Notes: generated from the letters alone by a model not told the origin. DNA of 64,000 nucleotides from Fimbriimonadaceae bacterium (GCA_019454125.1 CP075365.1:1606218-1670217); one strand, 5' to 3'. Shown: positions 33,176 through 43,609, counted from the stretch's first letter. Program-made: numbers and translations.

Positions 33176-33869
33176 GTGTGGGCCGACGGTCTAACGTCTC
33201 GTAACCTCTTCTTCACGGGCAAGGGAGGGGTCGGCAAGACCTCGTCGGCAAGACCTCGCTGGCCTGTGCGACGGCCCTGCGCCTGGCCCAGTCCGGAAAG
33301 AAGACCCTCATCGTCAGTACCGATCCGGCGAGCAACCTCGACGAGGTCTTTGGCGTCCAGCTGGGCTCGACGCCAACCGCTATTCCTGGGATTGAAGGTC
33401 TTTTCGGGGCCAACTTGGATCCAGAAGCCGCAGCCGCCGCATACCGTGAGAAGGTGGTCGGCCCCTATCGCGGCAAGTTGCCCGATGCGGTCATACGGAA
33501 CATGGAAGAGCAGTTCTCTGGCGCTTGCACGACAGAGATCGCAGCCTTCGACGAGTTCGTTCGGCTCATGGCGGACCCCATCGCCACGCAGGCCTTTGAC
33601 CACCTCGTGTCACACGCTCCGGCTCCTCAGTCTGCCAAGCGCTTGGAGCGTCGGGGCCCTCAAAGCCCTGCTTACGCTTGCGAACCCCGGCACTAACGCC
33701 GTTTGGCTGGATCGTCAATCGTTCGCTGCTCTTCGCAGGAGTGTCAGGACCCTTGCTCGCAGGAAAGGCGGCCCAAGAGGTCGGGCCGATCCAAGAAGTT
33801 TTGGACTCCTCTGCCCGCGTGACCCTCGTTCCCTGGACGCCGTCCTCGGTACCGGCCCTTAGCCCATGA
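33176..33869 (+). pseudogene. arsA: arsA ATPase remnant: frameshifted and internally deleted
   Basis: ArsA powers arsenite export with ArsB. The frame begins at GTG 33176 just after arsD and reaches the Walker A motif [14 protein letters not shown] perfect 14-bp tandem duplication (33230-33243 and 33244-33257) then shifts the frame; removing one copy restores [20 protein letters not shown] and [14 protein letters not shown] second break lies near 33610, where a short deletion joins FDHLV to [14 protein letters not shown]-terminal piece in another frame (FGWIVNRSLLFAGVSGPLLA, VTLVPWTPSS) completes the remnant. It is about 700 nt against about 1750 for a full ArsA, so a large part is missing. 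No arsB or arsC is nearby. Confidence 0.85.
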
Positions 33870-33936
33870 ACGCAAGCCTGCCGCATGCTCGCGGGCTCGG
33901 GTTTTCGTTCCGCGGAAGTGGCTTCATAATTGGGCG

Positions 33937-34836
33937 GTGCCGGAGCTCCCGGATGTCACGCTCTATGTCGAAAAGCTGAAGGGTTTGCTCACCGGCCAGG
34001 TCGTGCGCGACCTGAAGATCGTGGCGATCAACGTGCTGAAGTCGGTCGAGCCCCCCGTGTCCGCGGTCTTGGGGTGCAAGGTGCTCGACGTCGAGCGGTT
34101 GGGCAAGCAGGTGGTCGTCCGCACCGAGGGGCCGATCGTCTTGATCCACTTGATGATCGCCGGACGGCTCCGGTGGCTGGAGCCCGGCACAAAGCTCCCA
34201 GCCAAGATCACCAGCGCGGCGCTGGATTTTGACATTGGCCGCCTGGCACTTACCGAGGCGTCGTCGCGAAAGCGCGCTTCGCTTAGGTTGCTGGGTGCAG
34301 AGGCGGATCTCGCGCCCTACCGACCGCAGGGGGTCGAGCCGCTCGAAGCGTCGTACGACGAGTTTGCCGCGGCCATTTCGCTCGAGAACCGCACGGTCAA
34401 GCGGGCGATGACTTCACCTGGGACGGTTTCCGGAGTCGGGAACGCGTATTCGGACGAGATCTTGTTCGCGGCGCAAATCTCGCCGCTCCGGCTCACATCG
34501 AGCCTCACGGACGACGAGATGGCGCGGCTCTATAGGGCCACCCAAAGCACGCTCCAGGCTTGGATCGAGCGCCTGCGGCTGGAGTTCAAGGACAAGTTTC
34601 CCGGGGCGGGAGACGTGACCGCCTTTCGACCGGATTTCAACGTCCACGGCCGCTACCGCGAACCTTGCCGAGTTTGCGGCAAGCCGATCCAGCGCATCCG
34701 TTATGCCGACAAGGAGACGAACTACTGCGCGCAGTGCCAGAACGAAGGCCGGCTCCTGGCGGACCGGTCGCTCTCGCTCTTGCTGAAAAAAGACTGGCCG
34801 AAGACGCTGGAACAGCTCGAAGGAGAGCGTCCTTAA
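33937..34836 (+). CDS. mutM: Formamidopyrimidine-DNA glycosylase, zinc-finger form
   Basis: A 299-residue Fpg/Nei family enzyme that removes oxidised purines, with an N-terminal Pro2 nucleophile and Glu3 (start GTG at 33937, MPELPDVTLYVEKL). The middle block GVGNAYSDEILFAAQISPL is the helix-two-turn-helix. The C-terminal zinc finger is complete: CRVCGKPIQRIRY and YCAQCQ. It differs from the second Fpg at 52783, which lacks this zinc finger. It is monocistronic, behind the arsA remnant. MPELPD rather than MPELPE and VTLYV are unusual in detail but keep Pro2 and Glu3. Confidence 0.93.
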   Translation: MPELPDVTLYVEKLKGLLTGQVVRDLKIVAINVLKSVEPPVSAVLGCKVLDVERLGKQVVVRTEGPIVLIHLMIAGRLRWLEPGTKLPAKITSAALDFDIGRLALTEASSRKRASLRLLGAEADLAPYRPQGVEPLEASYDEFAAAISLENRTVKRAMTSPGTVSGVGNAYSDEILFAAQISPLRLTSSLTDDEMARLYRATQSTLQAWIERLRLEFKDKFPGAGDVTAFRPDFNVHGRYREPCRVCGKPIQRIRYADKETNYCAQCQNEGRLLADRSLSLLLKKDWPKTLEQLEGERP

Positions 34837-34870
34837 CACAAATCTGCACGTCGCCAGGTAGGGTAACGCA

Positions 34871-35572
34871 GTGACCCGACGCAAAGCGTTCACGCTCATT
34901 GAACTGTTGGTGGTGATCGCGATCATCGCCATACTTGCGGCGATCCTGTTCCCCGTCTTCGCCCAGGCCAAAGTCGCCGCGAAGCGGACGTCATGCCTTT
35001 CGAACTTGAAACAGATCGGAATCGCCAACGAGCTTTACGTGATGGACTCCGACGACCTCATGCCCTGGGTTCCGGACGAGTGGCTCGACCTGACTCCGCC
35101 TGTCAATTCCGGAGGTAAGCGCTATGCCACGCTCGGGGCCTTCCTACCCCTCTGGGCGCCTTACATGCGCAACGGCGACGTCTACCAATCGCCAGCCATC
35201 GGTTCCGGCGAGCTGACCGGATGGAAGTCGCACTTCAAGGGGATTTGGCGACAAGACGGGGTTCAGGACGCGAAGAAAGGCCAGAGCGCGTACATCAGCG
35301 ACCTGCTTGGCGAGACCAACCCCTCCTCGACCCGCTTCACGCGCGGTCGCACCGCAGTCGCCGTTTGCGACGCTAAGGGCGTCTCCGTGTCGGAGCAAGA
35401 GTGGCTGATGTCGCCCTTCTTTGAGGCCGGTTGGTGGGACTATGCCCACACGCTCTGGGCCAAGGACGGGAGCGAGCCACCGGTCAAGGGCTGGAGCGCC
35501 CACGTCGGGGGCCGCAACCAACTGCTCTTCGACAACCACGTGAAGTGGGTCAGGAAGGACATCAAGCTTTGA
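34871..35572 (+). CDS. Prepilin-like secreted protein with DUF1559-style end
   Basis: A 233-residue protein from GTG 34871. It has a short basic leader (MTRRKA), then [18 protein letters not shown] and [14 protein letters not shown], the pseudopilin helix with Glu5. The tail carries the [20 protein letters not shown] block typical of the H-X9-DG/DUF1559 proteins abundant in Armatimonadota. It stands alone between mutM and the DUF3298-like gene, apparently without partners. The role in surface structures or secretion is not established. Confidence 0.88.
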   Translation: MTRRKAFTLIELLVVIAIIAILAAILFPVFAQAKVAAKRTSCLSNLKQIGIANELYVMDSDDLMPWVPDEWLDLTPPVNSGGKRYATLGAFLPLWAPYMRNGDVYQSPAIGSGELTGWKSHFKGIWRQDGVQDAKKGQSAYISDLLGETNPSSTRFTRGRTAVAVCDAKGVSVSEQEWLMSPFFEAGWWDYAHTLWAKDGSEPPVKGWSAHVGGRNQLLFDNHVKWVRKDIKL

Positions 35573-35643
35573 AAAGGCTTGTGCCCTCGACCCCCTGCCC
35601 TCGGCTTCCATTCTTGGGTGCCAGAAGGCATATACTTGCGGGG

Positions 35644-36360
35644 ATGAAACGTGCGCTTCTCGTCTCCGCCTTTTCCGGTTTGCTGTCCCTGGTCGCACTC
35701 GCGCAGCCCTATCACACTGAGAAGCTGTCGTCCGTAAGGGAAGGCGCCTGGAGCGTAAAAGGGGAGTATCCGCAATTCTTGGTGCGGACGGTCGTGGCAG
35801 GATATGCGAACGCCGGGCTTAAGAAAGCGGCGGTCGCCTCGTTCGACGCGTTCTTGGCCCAAGCGAAGAAGGACGTCCCGGAACTTCGCAAGGATGGCAT
35901 CACCGCTGCTTACGATTACGAGCAGGGTTTCACCGTCCATACCGTCAATGCGGCGCTGGTCAGCGTCTCGTTCTCGACTTACCGCTACACGGGCGGCGCG
36001 CACGGAATGGGGCAGACGACGACTTACAACTACGCGGTCGGGCTTAAGCCCGAAGGCAGACGCTTACGCGCGAGCGACTTGGTCCCCAAGGGAGTGGACC
36101 CGATGAAGACCCTTGGCCCTGAAATCATCGGGAAACTGCTCCAAAGTGGGAAGGCAGAGTGGCTCGAGGACGGAATGCTCACAGAGCTTACGACCGAACA
36201 GCTCAACCGCTTTGCGATCGATAAGAAAGGCATCACTTGGTTCTTTGACCCGTACGAGATGGCGAGCTACGCGGCTGGGCCACAGGAGGCCTTCCTGACC
36301 TGGGAAGAACTTCAGCCTTATCTAAATCCGAACGGCGTCGTCCGGCCGCCCAGCCACTAG
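35644..36360 (+). CDS. Secreted DUF3298/DUF4163-like protein
   Basis: A 238-residue protein with a clear signal peptide (ALLVSAFSGLLSLVALAQ). The body matches the RsiV/DUF3298 style: FLVRTVVAGYANAGLKKAAVASF, then VSVSFSTYRYTGGAHGMGQTTTYNY and WFFDPYEMASYAAGP. The GGAHG motif is the hallmark. In RsiV this domain binds lysozyme, but here no sigma factor or transmembrane anchor is attached, so only the fold is transferable. Its TAG stop overlaps the convergent metH-C stop by 3 nt. Confidence 0.87.
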   Translation: MKRALLVSAFSGLLSLVALAQPYHTEKLSSVREGAWSVKGEYPQFLVRTVVAGYANAGLKKAAVASFDAFLAQAKKDVPELRKDGITAAYDYEQGFTVHTVNAALVSVSFSTYRYTGGAHGMGQTTTYNYAVGLKPEGRRLRASDLVPKGVDPMKTLGPEIIGKLLQSGKAEWLEDGMLTELTTEQLNRFAIDKKGITWFFDPYEMASYAAGPQEAFLTWEELQPYLNPNGVVRPPSH

Positions 36361-38030
36361 CGGACGTTAAAGTACTTAGCATCCGGGTGGTGGACGACGA
36401 TTGCGCTTGTGGACTGCTCTGGCACGAGCATAAACTCTTCGCTAAGCTCAATGCCGATGTCTTGGGGTCGGAGCAGTTCCATGAGCTTTGCCTGGTCTTC
36501 CAGGTTCGGGCACGCCGGGTAACCGAAAGAGTAGCGCGCACCGTGGTACTTTGCGCTGAAGAGTAGGCGCATCTCGTCCGGTTCTTGATCGGCGATCCCG
36601 AGTTCGAAGCGCATCTGTCGGTGCCAGTATTCGGCTAAAGCCTCCGCACTTTCGACACCCATGCCGTGGGTGTAGAGGTATTCGCGATAGTCGCCTGACT
36701 CAAAGAGCGATCTTTCGAGCTCTGAGACCTCCGCGCCGACTGTGACGATCGAGAAGCCGACCACGTCCACGCGGCCAGAATCTTTCGCGGCGAAGAAGTC
36801 CGCGATGCATTGCCGTCTCCCATCGCGTTGCCGGGGGAACGTAAAACGGCATCGTTCGCTCGCTCCGTCCTCATTCAGGATTATGAGGTCGTTGCCCTCG
36901 CTCTGGCACCAAAAGTAGCCCCATTTCACCATAGGTTTCAAAACCCGGGCAAGCTCCTTTTGCTTGCGCTCGAAGACCGGGTCGACCTCGATCTCAAGCT
37001 GTGCGGCGAAGTCCGGGTTGCTCATTCCGTCCGGCTTTTTGAACTGCCACTGACCGCGGAAAAGCGCGATCTTGTTGATGTACTTATAGACCTCGAAGAT
37101 GTCAAACTTCGTCGCTTTGCGAGCCCCGTAGAAGGGAAGGTCCGGTAAGCGCTCGACGTGAGCGACGTCGCTCTTGGTTCCGTCGAAGTGGTAAAGGCTT
37201 TGATCGATGACGCCGACTCGATGGCTGGCGACGCGCTCATATCCGGTTTCCTCGTCCCGCTCTAAAGCGACCGGCGCGGATACTCCCGTGCCGATCTCCT
37301 CCATAAGACGTAGGCCCTCAAACGCGTCTTGTGCGTAATAGACGGAACCCCTGTACAGCGACCGAAGGTCTTCTTCAACGTAACCCCTTGTCAAAGCAGC
37401 GCCGCCTAAGATGACAGGAAAGCTTTCAAGTCCGCGCTCGTTCATTTCGAGCAGGTTGTCCCGCATGATGAGGGTGCTCTTGACGAGCAGACCACTCAAC
37501 CCGATCACCTGGACTTGGTGCTCGCGCGCCTTATCGAGAATGTTGTTTATCGGCTGCTTGATTCCAATGTTGACGACGCGGTAGCCGTTGTTCGAAAGGA
37601 TGATGTCCACAAGGTTCTTACCGATATCGTGGACGTCGCCGGCGACGGTCGCAAGGAGAATAGACCCCTTTTCGCTGCCCTCGACTTTTTCCATCTTCGG
37701 CTCCAGGTATCGGACAGCCGCCTTCATCACTTCGGCGCTTTGCAGGACGAAGGGGAGCTGCATCTTGCCTGCGCCAAAGAGTTCGCCGACCGTCTTCATT
37801 CCAGAAAGGAGAATCTCATTTATCACTTGCAGAGGTTCGTATTTCTCGAGCGCTGCCTCCAGGTGCGAGTCCAGGTTCTTCTTGATTCCCTCGACGATAT
37901 GTTTCTGTAGCGTCTCCTCAACGGAAAGGCCCGCAAAAGGATCAGTGCCTGTATCGACCGCCCGCACGTTTTCGAACCGTGCCATAAGCTCGATCAGCGG
38001 ATCGTAGGAACAAACCTTTTCCTCGGCCAT
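36357..38030 (-). CDS. metH: Methionine synthase, C-terminal half (cap, B12 and AdoMet-reactivation domains)
   Basis: A 557-residue protein that covers only the cobalamin half of MetH. Residues about 25-115 are the helical cap, about 120-255 the B12 domain with GDVHDIGKNLV holding the lower-ligand His (HxDxxG), and about 320-557 the AdoMet-binding reactivation domain (FWCQSEGND, RYSFGYPACPN, SEEFMLVPEQSTSAI). The homocysteine and folate domains are missing here and are encoded separately at 39047-40978 on the other strand. It follows metF by 45 nt on the same strand, so metF and this half are likely cotranscribed. Length with the other half (about 1200) equals a full MetH. Confidence 0.92.
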   Translation of the reverse strand: MAEEKVCSYDPLIELMARFENVRAVDTGTDPFAGLSVEETLQKHIVEGIKKNLDSHLEAALEKYEPLQVINEILLSGMKTVGELFGAGKMQLPFVLQSAEVMKAAVRYLEPKMEKVEGSEKGSILLATVAGDVHDIGKNLVDIILSNNGYRVVNIGIKQPINNILDKAREHQVQVIGLSGLLVKSTLIMRDNLLEMNERGLESFPVILGGAALTRGYVEEDLRSLYRGSVYYAQDAFEGLRLMEEIGTGVSAPVALERDEETGYERVASHRVGVIDQSLYHFDGTKSDVAHVERLPDLPFYGARKATKFDIFEVYKYINKIALFRGQWQFKKPDGMSNPDFAAQLEIEVDPVFERKQKELARVLKPMVKWGYFWCQSEGNDLIILNEDGASERCRFTFPRQRDGRRQCIADFFAAKDSGRVDVVGFSIVTVGAEVSELERSLFESGDYREYLYTHGMGVESAEALAEYWHRQMRFELGIADQEPDEMRLLFSAKYHGARYSFGYPACPNLEDQAKLMELLRPQDIGIELSEEFMLVPEQSTSAIVVHHPDAKYFNVR

Positions 38031-38075
38031 TTTTATCAGGCTACCTCCCTAAGCATCTCCCGGTTCAGACCGGAC

Positions 38076-38933
38076 TTAGCCCATAAGGCTCATGCAAACC
38101 ACACGGGTCGCTAGCGACCGGTTGAGCGTGTAGAAGTGGATTCCCGGTGCGCCTCCCGCGAGCAGCTCCCGCGACTGGCGGAGCGCCCACTCGATGCCGA
38201 TCGCCATGGTCGCCTGCTCGTCGTCGCGATAGCCCTCCAGCCGGTCGGAAAGGGCGGCGGGGATCGACGCGCCGCACATCTTGGTGAACCGCTCGATCTG
38301 CGCGACGTGCGTCATCGGCATCAGGCCGGGCACGATCGGCACCGAGATCCCGGACGCGCGCGCCCGTGCGACAAAGTCGAAATAGACCGCATTGTCGAAG
38401 AAGACCTGGGTTATCAAGAAATCGGCCCCAGCCTCGACTTTCTCGGCCGTCCAGGCCAGGTCGTCCTCCCGCGATGGGCTCTCGATATGGCCCTCCGGAT
38501 AGCAGGCGGCCCCGATGCAGAAGCCGCCGCGCCGGGCGATGAAGCTGATGAGGTCGCTCGCATAGCGGAAGTCCCCCTTTGTTGGGCCGACCTCGCCAAT
38601 CGGGGCATCGCCCCGCAGGGCAAGCACGTTCTGCACCCCGCTGGCGGCCAGTTCGTCCAGGATCGCCGCCACCTCCGCCGCGTCTTGGCCACGGCATGTG
38701 AGGTGGGCCATCGTGTCGATCCCGATCGCGTTCTGGATGTGCCGCGCGGTCTCGACCGTCTTCCCCCGGGTCGATCCTCCCGCCCCATAAGTCACGCTCA
38801 CGAAGGCCGGGTTAAGCTCGCCGAGGTGCGCGATCCGCGAATAGAGCCGCTCTAAGCCGGCTTCAGTCTTCGGAGGGAAGAATTCGAAGGAGAACGCTGG
38901 GACGGGCCGACGGTAGACCTCGCACACGCGCAT
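38076..38933 (-). CDS. metF: Methylenetetrahydrofolate reductase
   Basis: A 285-residue flavoprotein that makes 5-methyl-THF for methionine synthase. Visible blocks: FSFEFFPPKTEAGLERLY at the N-terminus, SVTYGAGGSTRGKTVETA, the FAD-linked LTCRGQDAAEVAAIL and VLALRGDAP, and YFDFVARARASGISVPIVPG. The start is the ATG at 38933; homology does not extend further upstream. It lies between the two halves of methionine synthase, next to the C-terminal half. Confidence 0.95.
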   Translation of the reverse strand: MRVCEVYRRPVPAFSFEFFPPKTEAGLERLYSRIAHLGELNPAFVSVTYGAGGSTRGKTVETARHIQNAIGIDTMAHLTCRGQDAAEVAAILDELAASGVQNVLALRGDAPIGEVGPTKGDFRYASDLISFIARRGGFCIGAACYPEGHIESPSREDDLAWTAEKVEAGADFLITQVFFDNAVYFDFVARARASGISVPIVPGLMPMTHVAQIERFTKMCGASIPAALSDRLEGYRDDEQATMAIGIEWALRQSRELLAGGAPGIHFYTLNRSLATRVVCMSLMG

Positions 38934-39046
38934 GGGCCCGAATCGTACCGCAACCTGGGCGCGACCTCCTAAATTTGCGGGCACCCCAATGGCCAAGCCC
39001 TAGGCAAGGCGAGGGGCTCGCCGCTGGTCCTGGCATAAATCTCCCT

Positions 39047-40978
39047 GTGGCGTCCCCGTTCTTAGAAGCCTTGGCCGAGCGCCCCCTGATTTTCGACGGG
39101 GCGATTGGAACCCAAATCCAAGCTCGCGAGCTTGAGGACGCGGCCTTCATCTTGGGGCCGAATTCGGCCGCTTCGCCTGAGGCCCGGGCCGCGGCCGACC
39201 GCCTTGAGGGCAGGCTCCTCGACGGCTGTAACGAGATCCTGAACCTGACGCGGCCCGACGTCCTAGAGGAAATCCACTCGGCGTATTTCGAGGCGGGCAG
39301 CGACATCGTCGAGACGAACACGTTCGGCGCCACCAGCATCGTCCTGGCCGAGTACGAGATCCCGGAACTGGTCTACGACGTCGCCCGGGCCGGGGCGGAG
39401 ATCGCGCGACGCGCGGCAGACCGCTATAGCGGCAAGTTCGTCGCAGGCGGGGTGGGCCCTGGCACAAAGCTCGTCAGCCTCGGCCAGACCACCTGGGAAG
39501 AGCTTGAAGAGACCTATACCACCGCCTGCACCGCGCTGCTCGATGGCGGAGTGGACGTGCTGCTTCTCGAGACCCTGCAAGACTTGCTCATGGTGAAGGC
39601 GGGGGTGGTCGCGGCGGAAAACGCCATGGCCGCAGCCGGTCGGCGGGTGCCGCTCATCGTCCAGGTGACGATGGAGCAGACGGGGACCATGCTCCTCGGC
39701 AGCGACATGGGCGCGGCCGTGACGATGCTCGAGTGCTTCCCAAGCGTCACGGCCATCGGCATGAACTGCGCGACGGGCCCCGTCGAGATGATGCCGCACG
39801 TCCGCTTCCTCTCACAAAACTCGACCCGCCCGATCAGCGTCCAGCCGAACGCGGGGCTCCCCGTTATGGAAGGCGGGCGCGCGGTCTATAAGCTCACGCC
39901 GGAGCAATTGGCCGAGTACCACGTCCAGTTTGTGGAGGAGTTCGGTGTCGCCCTGGCGGGAGGATGCTGCGGGACGACCCCGAAACACATCGAGGCGGTC
40001 GCGGGCGCGCTGAAGGGGAAGCGGCACACGGCCGATGCCCACTGGCGGAAGGCGTCTGCCGTCTTTCCCGGCTTCGACTTCACCATGCGCGGGGTGGGCC
40101 AGGACGCGGCCGTCAAGCTGGTGGGTTGCGCGAGCCTCTACCAGTTCCAGCCGTACGAGCAAGACCAGAGCTTCCTCATCGTGGGAGAGCGCACGAACGC
40201 GAACGGCTCCAAGGCTTTTCGCGACATGCTTGCCGCGGAGAACTGGGACGGCCTCACGGAACTCGCTCGCGAGCTCGAAGGCGAGGGGTCGCACGTCTTG
40301 GACGTCTGCACCGCCTACGTCGGCCGGAACGAGGAAGGCGACATGCGCCGGTTGCTGAAAGCGTATAACCAGCACATCACGGTGCCGATCATGGTGGACT
40401 CGACCGAGGCGAACGTGGTCGAAGCGGCGCTCCAGACGCTCGCGGGCAAGCCGATCGTCAACTCGATCAACTTCGAGGACGGGGAGAAACGCACCGAGCA
40501 GGTTCTGGAGCTTTGCCGCCGGTATGGGGCGGCGGTGGTCGGCCTCACCATCGACGAGGACGGGATGGCGAAGACGGCGGAGAAGAAGCTCGAGATCGCC
40601 GAGCGGATCCTTGAAAGGACGCGCAGCCACGGCCTGCCGGACCACGACGTCTTTATCGATGCCCTCACGTTCACGCTGGGCTCCGGAGACGAGGAGTTCC
40701 GCAAGTCTGCGGTCGCCACGATTGAGGCGATCCGGCGGATCCGCGAGGCCCACCCGCGCGTGAACACGATTCTCGGGGTGAGCAACGTCTCATTCGGGCT
40801 GAAACCCGCGGCGCGGCTTGTCCTGAACTCCGCCTTCCTCCACTTTGCGCGCGAGGCGGGGCTGACCAGCGCGATCGTCCACGCGAGCAAGATCTTGCCC
40901 GAGAACCGCATCGAGGGCGACATTTGGAAGGTCGCGGCGGACCTCGTGTTCGACCGCCGTGAGTTCGCGGTGGCGTAG
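39047..40978 (+). CDS. metH: Methionine synthase, N-terminal half (homocysteine and folate domains)
   Basis: A 643-residue protein holding the homocysteine S-methyltransferase domain (about 1-310; IFDGAIGTQIQ, ETNTFGATSI, the zinc GGCCGT near residue 307) and the pterin-binding domain (about 335-640; GERTNANGSKAFRD, VLDVCTAYVGRNEEGDM, PIVNSINFEDGE, GVSNVSFGL). The B12 and reactivation domains are absent and are encoded by the gene at 36357-38030. GTG 39047 is chosen because the family begins there; an ATG at 38975 would add 24 unrelated residues. It is divergent from metF with 113 nt between the starts. Confidence 0.9.
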   Translation: MASPFLEALAERPLIFDGAIGTQIQARELEDAAFILGPNSAASPEARAAADRLEGRLLDGCNEILNLTRPDVLEEIHSAYFEAGSDIVETNTFGATSIVLAEYEIPELVYDVARAGAEIARRAADRYSGKFVAGGVGPGTKLVSLGQTTWEELEETYTTACTALLDGGVDVLLLETLQDLLMVKAGVVAAENAMAAAGRRVPLIVQVTMEQTGTMLLGSDMGAAVTMLECFPSVTAIGMNCATGPVEMMPHVRFLSQNSTRPISVQPNAGLPVMEGGRAVYKLTPEQLAEYHVQFVEEFGVALAGGCCGTTPKHIEAVAGALKGKRHTADAHWRKASAVFPGFDFTMRGVGQDAAVKLVGCASLYQFQPYEQDQSFLIVGERTNANGSKAFRDMLAAENWDGLTELARELEGEGSHVLDVCTAYVGRNEEGDMRRLLKAYNQHITVPIMVDSTEANVVEAALQTLAGKPIVNSINFEDGEKRTEQVLELCRRYGAAVVGLTIDEDGMAKTAEKKLEIAERILERTRSHGLPDHDVFIDALTFTLGSGDEEFRKSAVATIEAIRRIREAHPRVNTILGVSNVSFGLKPAARLVLNSAFLHFAREAGLTSAIVHASKILPENRIEGDIWKVAADLVFDRREFAVA

Positions 40979-40993
40979 GGCCACCGCGATTTG

Positions 40994-43609
40994 TCAGGCC
41001 TGGGCTGGGGCCGGCGCCCCGCCCACGAAGACGAACTGCCCGCCACGGTAGTCCACGGTCAGCCGTTCGCCGTCCGCGATCTTGCCGCTCAGCAGCTCGT
41101 TTGCGAGCGGGTTCATGATCTGCCGCTGGATCTCGCGCTTCAAGGGGCGGGCGCCATAGACCGGGTCGAAGCCGGCCGTGGCCAGCTGCATGAGCGCTTC
41201 GTCTGTCACCGAGAGCTCGATGCGCCGGTCAGCCAGCCGCTCGGCGAGCCGAGCGATCTGGATGTTCACGATCTTGCGGATCTCCGTCGCCGAAAGCGGG
41301 CGGAACACCACAATGTCGTCCAAGCGGTTGATGAACTCGGGACGGAAGAAGTTCCGCAGCTCGCCCACGACCCGCTGCTTCACGGTCTCGAAGTCGACGC
41401 CCTCTAGGATGCCCTCGCCATAGTGGTGGGAGCCAATGTTGCTCGTCATTATGAGGATCGTGTTGCGGAAGTCCACGGTCCGCCCTTGAGAATCGGTCAG
41501 GCGACCGTCGTCCAGCACCTGCAGCAGTACGTTGAACACCTCGGGGTGCGCCTTCTCGACCTCGTCGAGCAAAACGACCGAGTAGGGGCGCCGCCGCACG
41601 GCTTCTGTGAGTTGCCCGCCCTCGTCATAGCCGACGTAGCCAGGGGGAGCGCCGATCAAACGGGCGACCGAGTGCCGCTCGCCGTACTCGCTCATGTCGA
41701 TACGGATCATCGCGCGTTCGTCGTCGAAGAGGAACTCGGCGAGCGCCTTGGCCGTCTCCGTCTTGCCGACGCCCGTCGGCCCAAGGAAGAGGAATGACCC
41801 CACGGGCCGGTTCGGGTCGGCTAGGCCGGAACGGGAGCGGCGGATAGCGTCCGCAAGAAGCCGCAACGGCTCGTCCTGGCCGACAACGCGCTCGCGCAGG
41901 TGGTCTTCCAGGTTGAGGAGCTTCTGCATTTCGCCGCTCACCAGCTTGCTGACCGGGATGCCGGTCCAGCGGCTGACCACCTCGGCGATATCCTCGTCCT
42001 CCACCTCTTCGCGAAGCAGTTTCGACCCTTTCTGGGTCTCCTCGACCTTTGCCGTCTCTTCGGCGAGCTGCTTTTCGAGCGCGGGGATGCGCCCGTGCTG
42101 GATCTCGGCGGCTCGGCCGTAATCGAAGTCGCGCTCGGCTTGCTGCAACTGGGTGCGCAAATCCTCGATCTCTTGCTTGATTGACCGGATCCGTTCGATC
42201 TCAGCCTTCTCGTTCTGCCACTTGGCACGGAGACCGGCTGCTTCCTCGCTCGCTTCCGCGATTTTCTTCTCGGTCTGGGCGAGGCGCTCTTGGCTCGCGC
42301 GGTCGTCCTCCTTCATCAGGGCCGCGCGGTCGATCTCGAGCTGGCGAACTTGGCGCTCGACCGAGTCGAGTTCGCTGGGCATGGAATCGATCTCCATCTT
42401 GAGGCGGCTGGCCGCCTCGTCCACCAAGTCGATCGCCTTGTCGGGGAGGAAGCGGTCGCTGATATAGCGGTCGCTGAGGGTGGCGGCGGCCACGATCGCG
42501 CCGTCCGTGATGCGGACGCCGTGGTGGATCTCGTAGCGCTCCTTCAGGCCGCGGAGGATCGAGATCGTCTCCGCGACGCTCGGTTCGCCCACGTAGACGG
42601 TCTGGAAGCGCCGCTCAAGGGCCTTGTCCTTCTCAACGTGCTGGCGGTACTCGTTCAGGGTGGTGGCGCCGATGCACCGCAGCTCCCCGCGGGCAAGCAT
42701 GGGTTTCAGCATGTTCGCCGCGTCTAGCGAGCCTTCTGCTTTCCCGGCCCCGACCAAAGTGTGCAACTCGTCGATGAACAGGATGGTCTGGCCGTTCGAC
42801 TTTTTGATCTCTTCGAGGACGGCTTTCAGGCGCTCCTCAAACTCTCCGCGGTACTTGGCTCCCGCGACCATGGCCCCGAGGTCCAGGGCGACCACCGCCT
42901 TGTTACGCAGGCTCTCGGGAACGTCTCCCGCGACGATCCGCTGGGCCAAGCCCTCGACGACCGCCGTCTTGCCGACCCCTGGTTCGCCGATCAGCACGGG
43001 GTTGTTCTTCGTGCGCCGGCTGAGCACCTGGATGCAACGCCGCACCTCTTCGTCGCGCCCGATGACGGGGTCGAGCTTGCCCTTACGGGCCCGCTCGGTG
43101 AGGTCGTTGCCGTACTTCTCCAGAGCCTGGTAAGTGTTCTCCGCGTTCGGGTCCGTGACCTTCCGGCCGCCGCGCACGTCCCCGATGGCCGCTTCGAGCG
43201 CCTTCTCAGTGACCCCGTTCGACTTGAGGATGCGCCCCGCCGGGCCGGAGTCGTCCACGATCGCGAGTAAGAGGTGCTCCGTCGAGACGTATTCGTCGCC
43301 CAAACGGTCCGCCTCACGAAAGGCGTTGTTCATCACCGTCTGCAAGCGGGAGCCGACGCTAGCCCCGTGGGTCGCGCCCGCACCACTGACCTTCGGCTGC
43401 TTGGCGACTTCCTCGTGCGCCTGCCCCAAAACGGCGGCTGGCGCGACCCCGGCCTTCCCGAGCAGCGCCGCTGGCACCCCTTCAGGGTCTGCAAGCAGTG
43501 CCGCTAACAAGTGTTCAGGCTCGATCGCCTGAACTTCGGCGTCGGCGGCGACACGCTGGGCGTCCTGGAAGGCTTCCTGCGCCTTGATCGTGAGCTTATC
43601 AAACCTCAT
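40994..43609 (-). CDS. clpB: ClpB disaggregase chaperone
   Basis: An 871-residue AAA+ protein that with DnaK rescues aggregated proteins. It has the N-terminal ClpN repeats, NBD1 ([28 protein letters not shown]), the coiled-coil middle domain (about 400-520) and NBD2 ([36 protein letters not shown]), ending in the small C-terminal domain. The start is ATG 43609, where [14 protein letters not shown] begins; the open frame runs 10 codons further up. It is convergent with the metH N-terminal half, with 15 nt between stops. Confidence 0.96.
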   Translation of the reverse strand: MRFDKLTIKAQEAFQDAQRVAADAEVQAIEPEHLLAALLADPEGVPAALLGKAGVAPAAVLGQAHEEVAKQPKVSGAGATHGASVGSRLQTVMNNAFREADRLGDEYVSTEHLLLAIVDDSGPAGRILKSNGVTEKALEAAIGDVRGGRKVTDPNAENTYQALEKYGNDLTERARKGKLDPVIGRDEEVRRCIQVLSRRTKNNPVLIGEPGVGKTAVVEGLAQRIVAGDVPESLRNKAVVALDLGAMVAGAKYRGEFEERLKAVLEEIKKSNGQTILFIDELHTLVGAGKAEGSLDAANMLKPMLARGELRCIGATTLNEYRQHVEKDKALERRFQTVYVGEPSVAETISILRGLKERYEIHHGVRITDGAIVAAATLSDRYISDRFLPDKAIDLVDEAASRLKMEIDSMPSELDSVERQVRQLEIDRAALMKEDDRASQERLAQTEKKIAEASEEAAGLRAKWQNEKAEIERIRSIKQEIEDLRTQLQQAERDFDYGRAAEIQHGRIPALEKQLAEETAKVEETQKGSKLLREEVEDEDIAEVVSRWTGIPVSKLVSGEMQKLLNLEDHLRERVVGQDEPLRLLADAIRRSRSGLADPNRPVGSFLFLGPTGVGKTETAKALAEFLFDDERAMIRIDMSEYGERHSVARLIGAPPGYVGYDEGGQLTEAVRRRPYSVVLLDEVEKAHPEVFNVLLQVLDDGRLTDSQGRTVDFRNTILIMTSNIGSHHYGEGILEGVDFETVKQRVVGELRNFFRPEFINRLDDIVVFRPLSATEIRKIVNIQIARLAERLADRRIELSVTDEALMQLATAGFDPVYGARPLKREIQRQIMNPLANELLSGKIADGERLTVDYRGGQFVFVGGAPAPAQA

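Noticed and set aside
38934-39046. SAM or cobalamin riboswitch between metF and metH-N
   Set aside because: The 113-nt gap is short and shows no recognisable riboswitch core or paired architecture by eye; I cannot run a covariance search, which would settle it.
39812-40753. Minus-strand open frame inside metH-N (313 residues)
   Set aside because: It lies within the conserved pterin domain and has no family resemblance; a codon-bias shadow.
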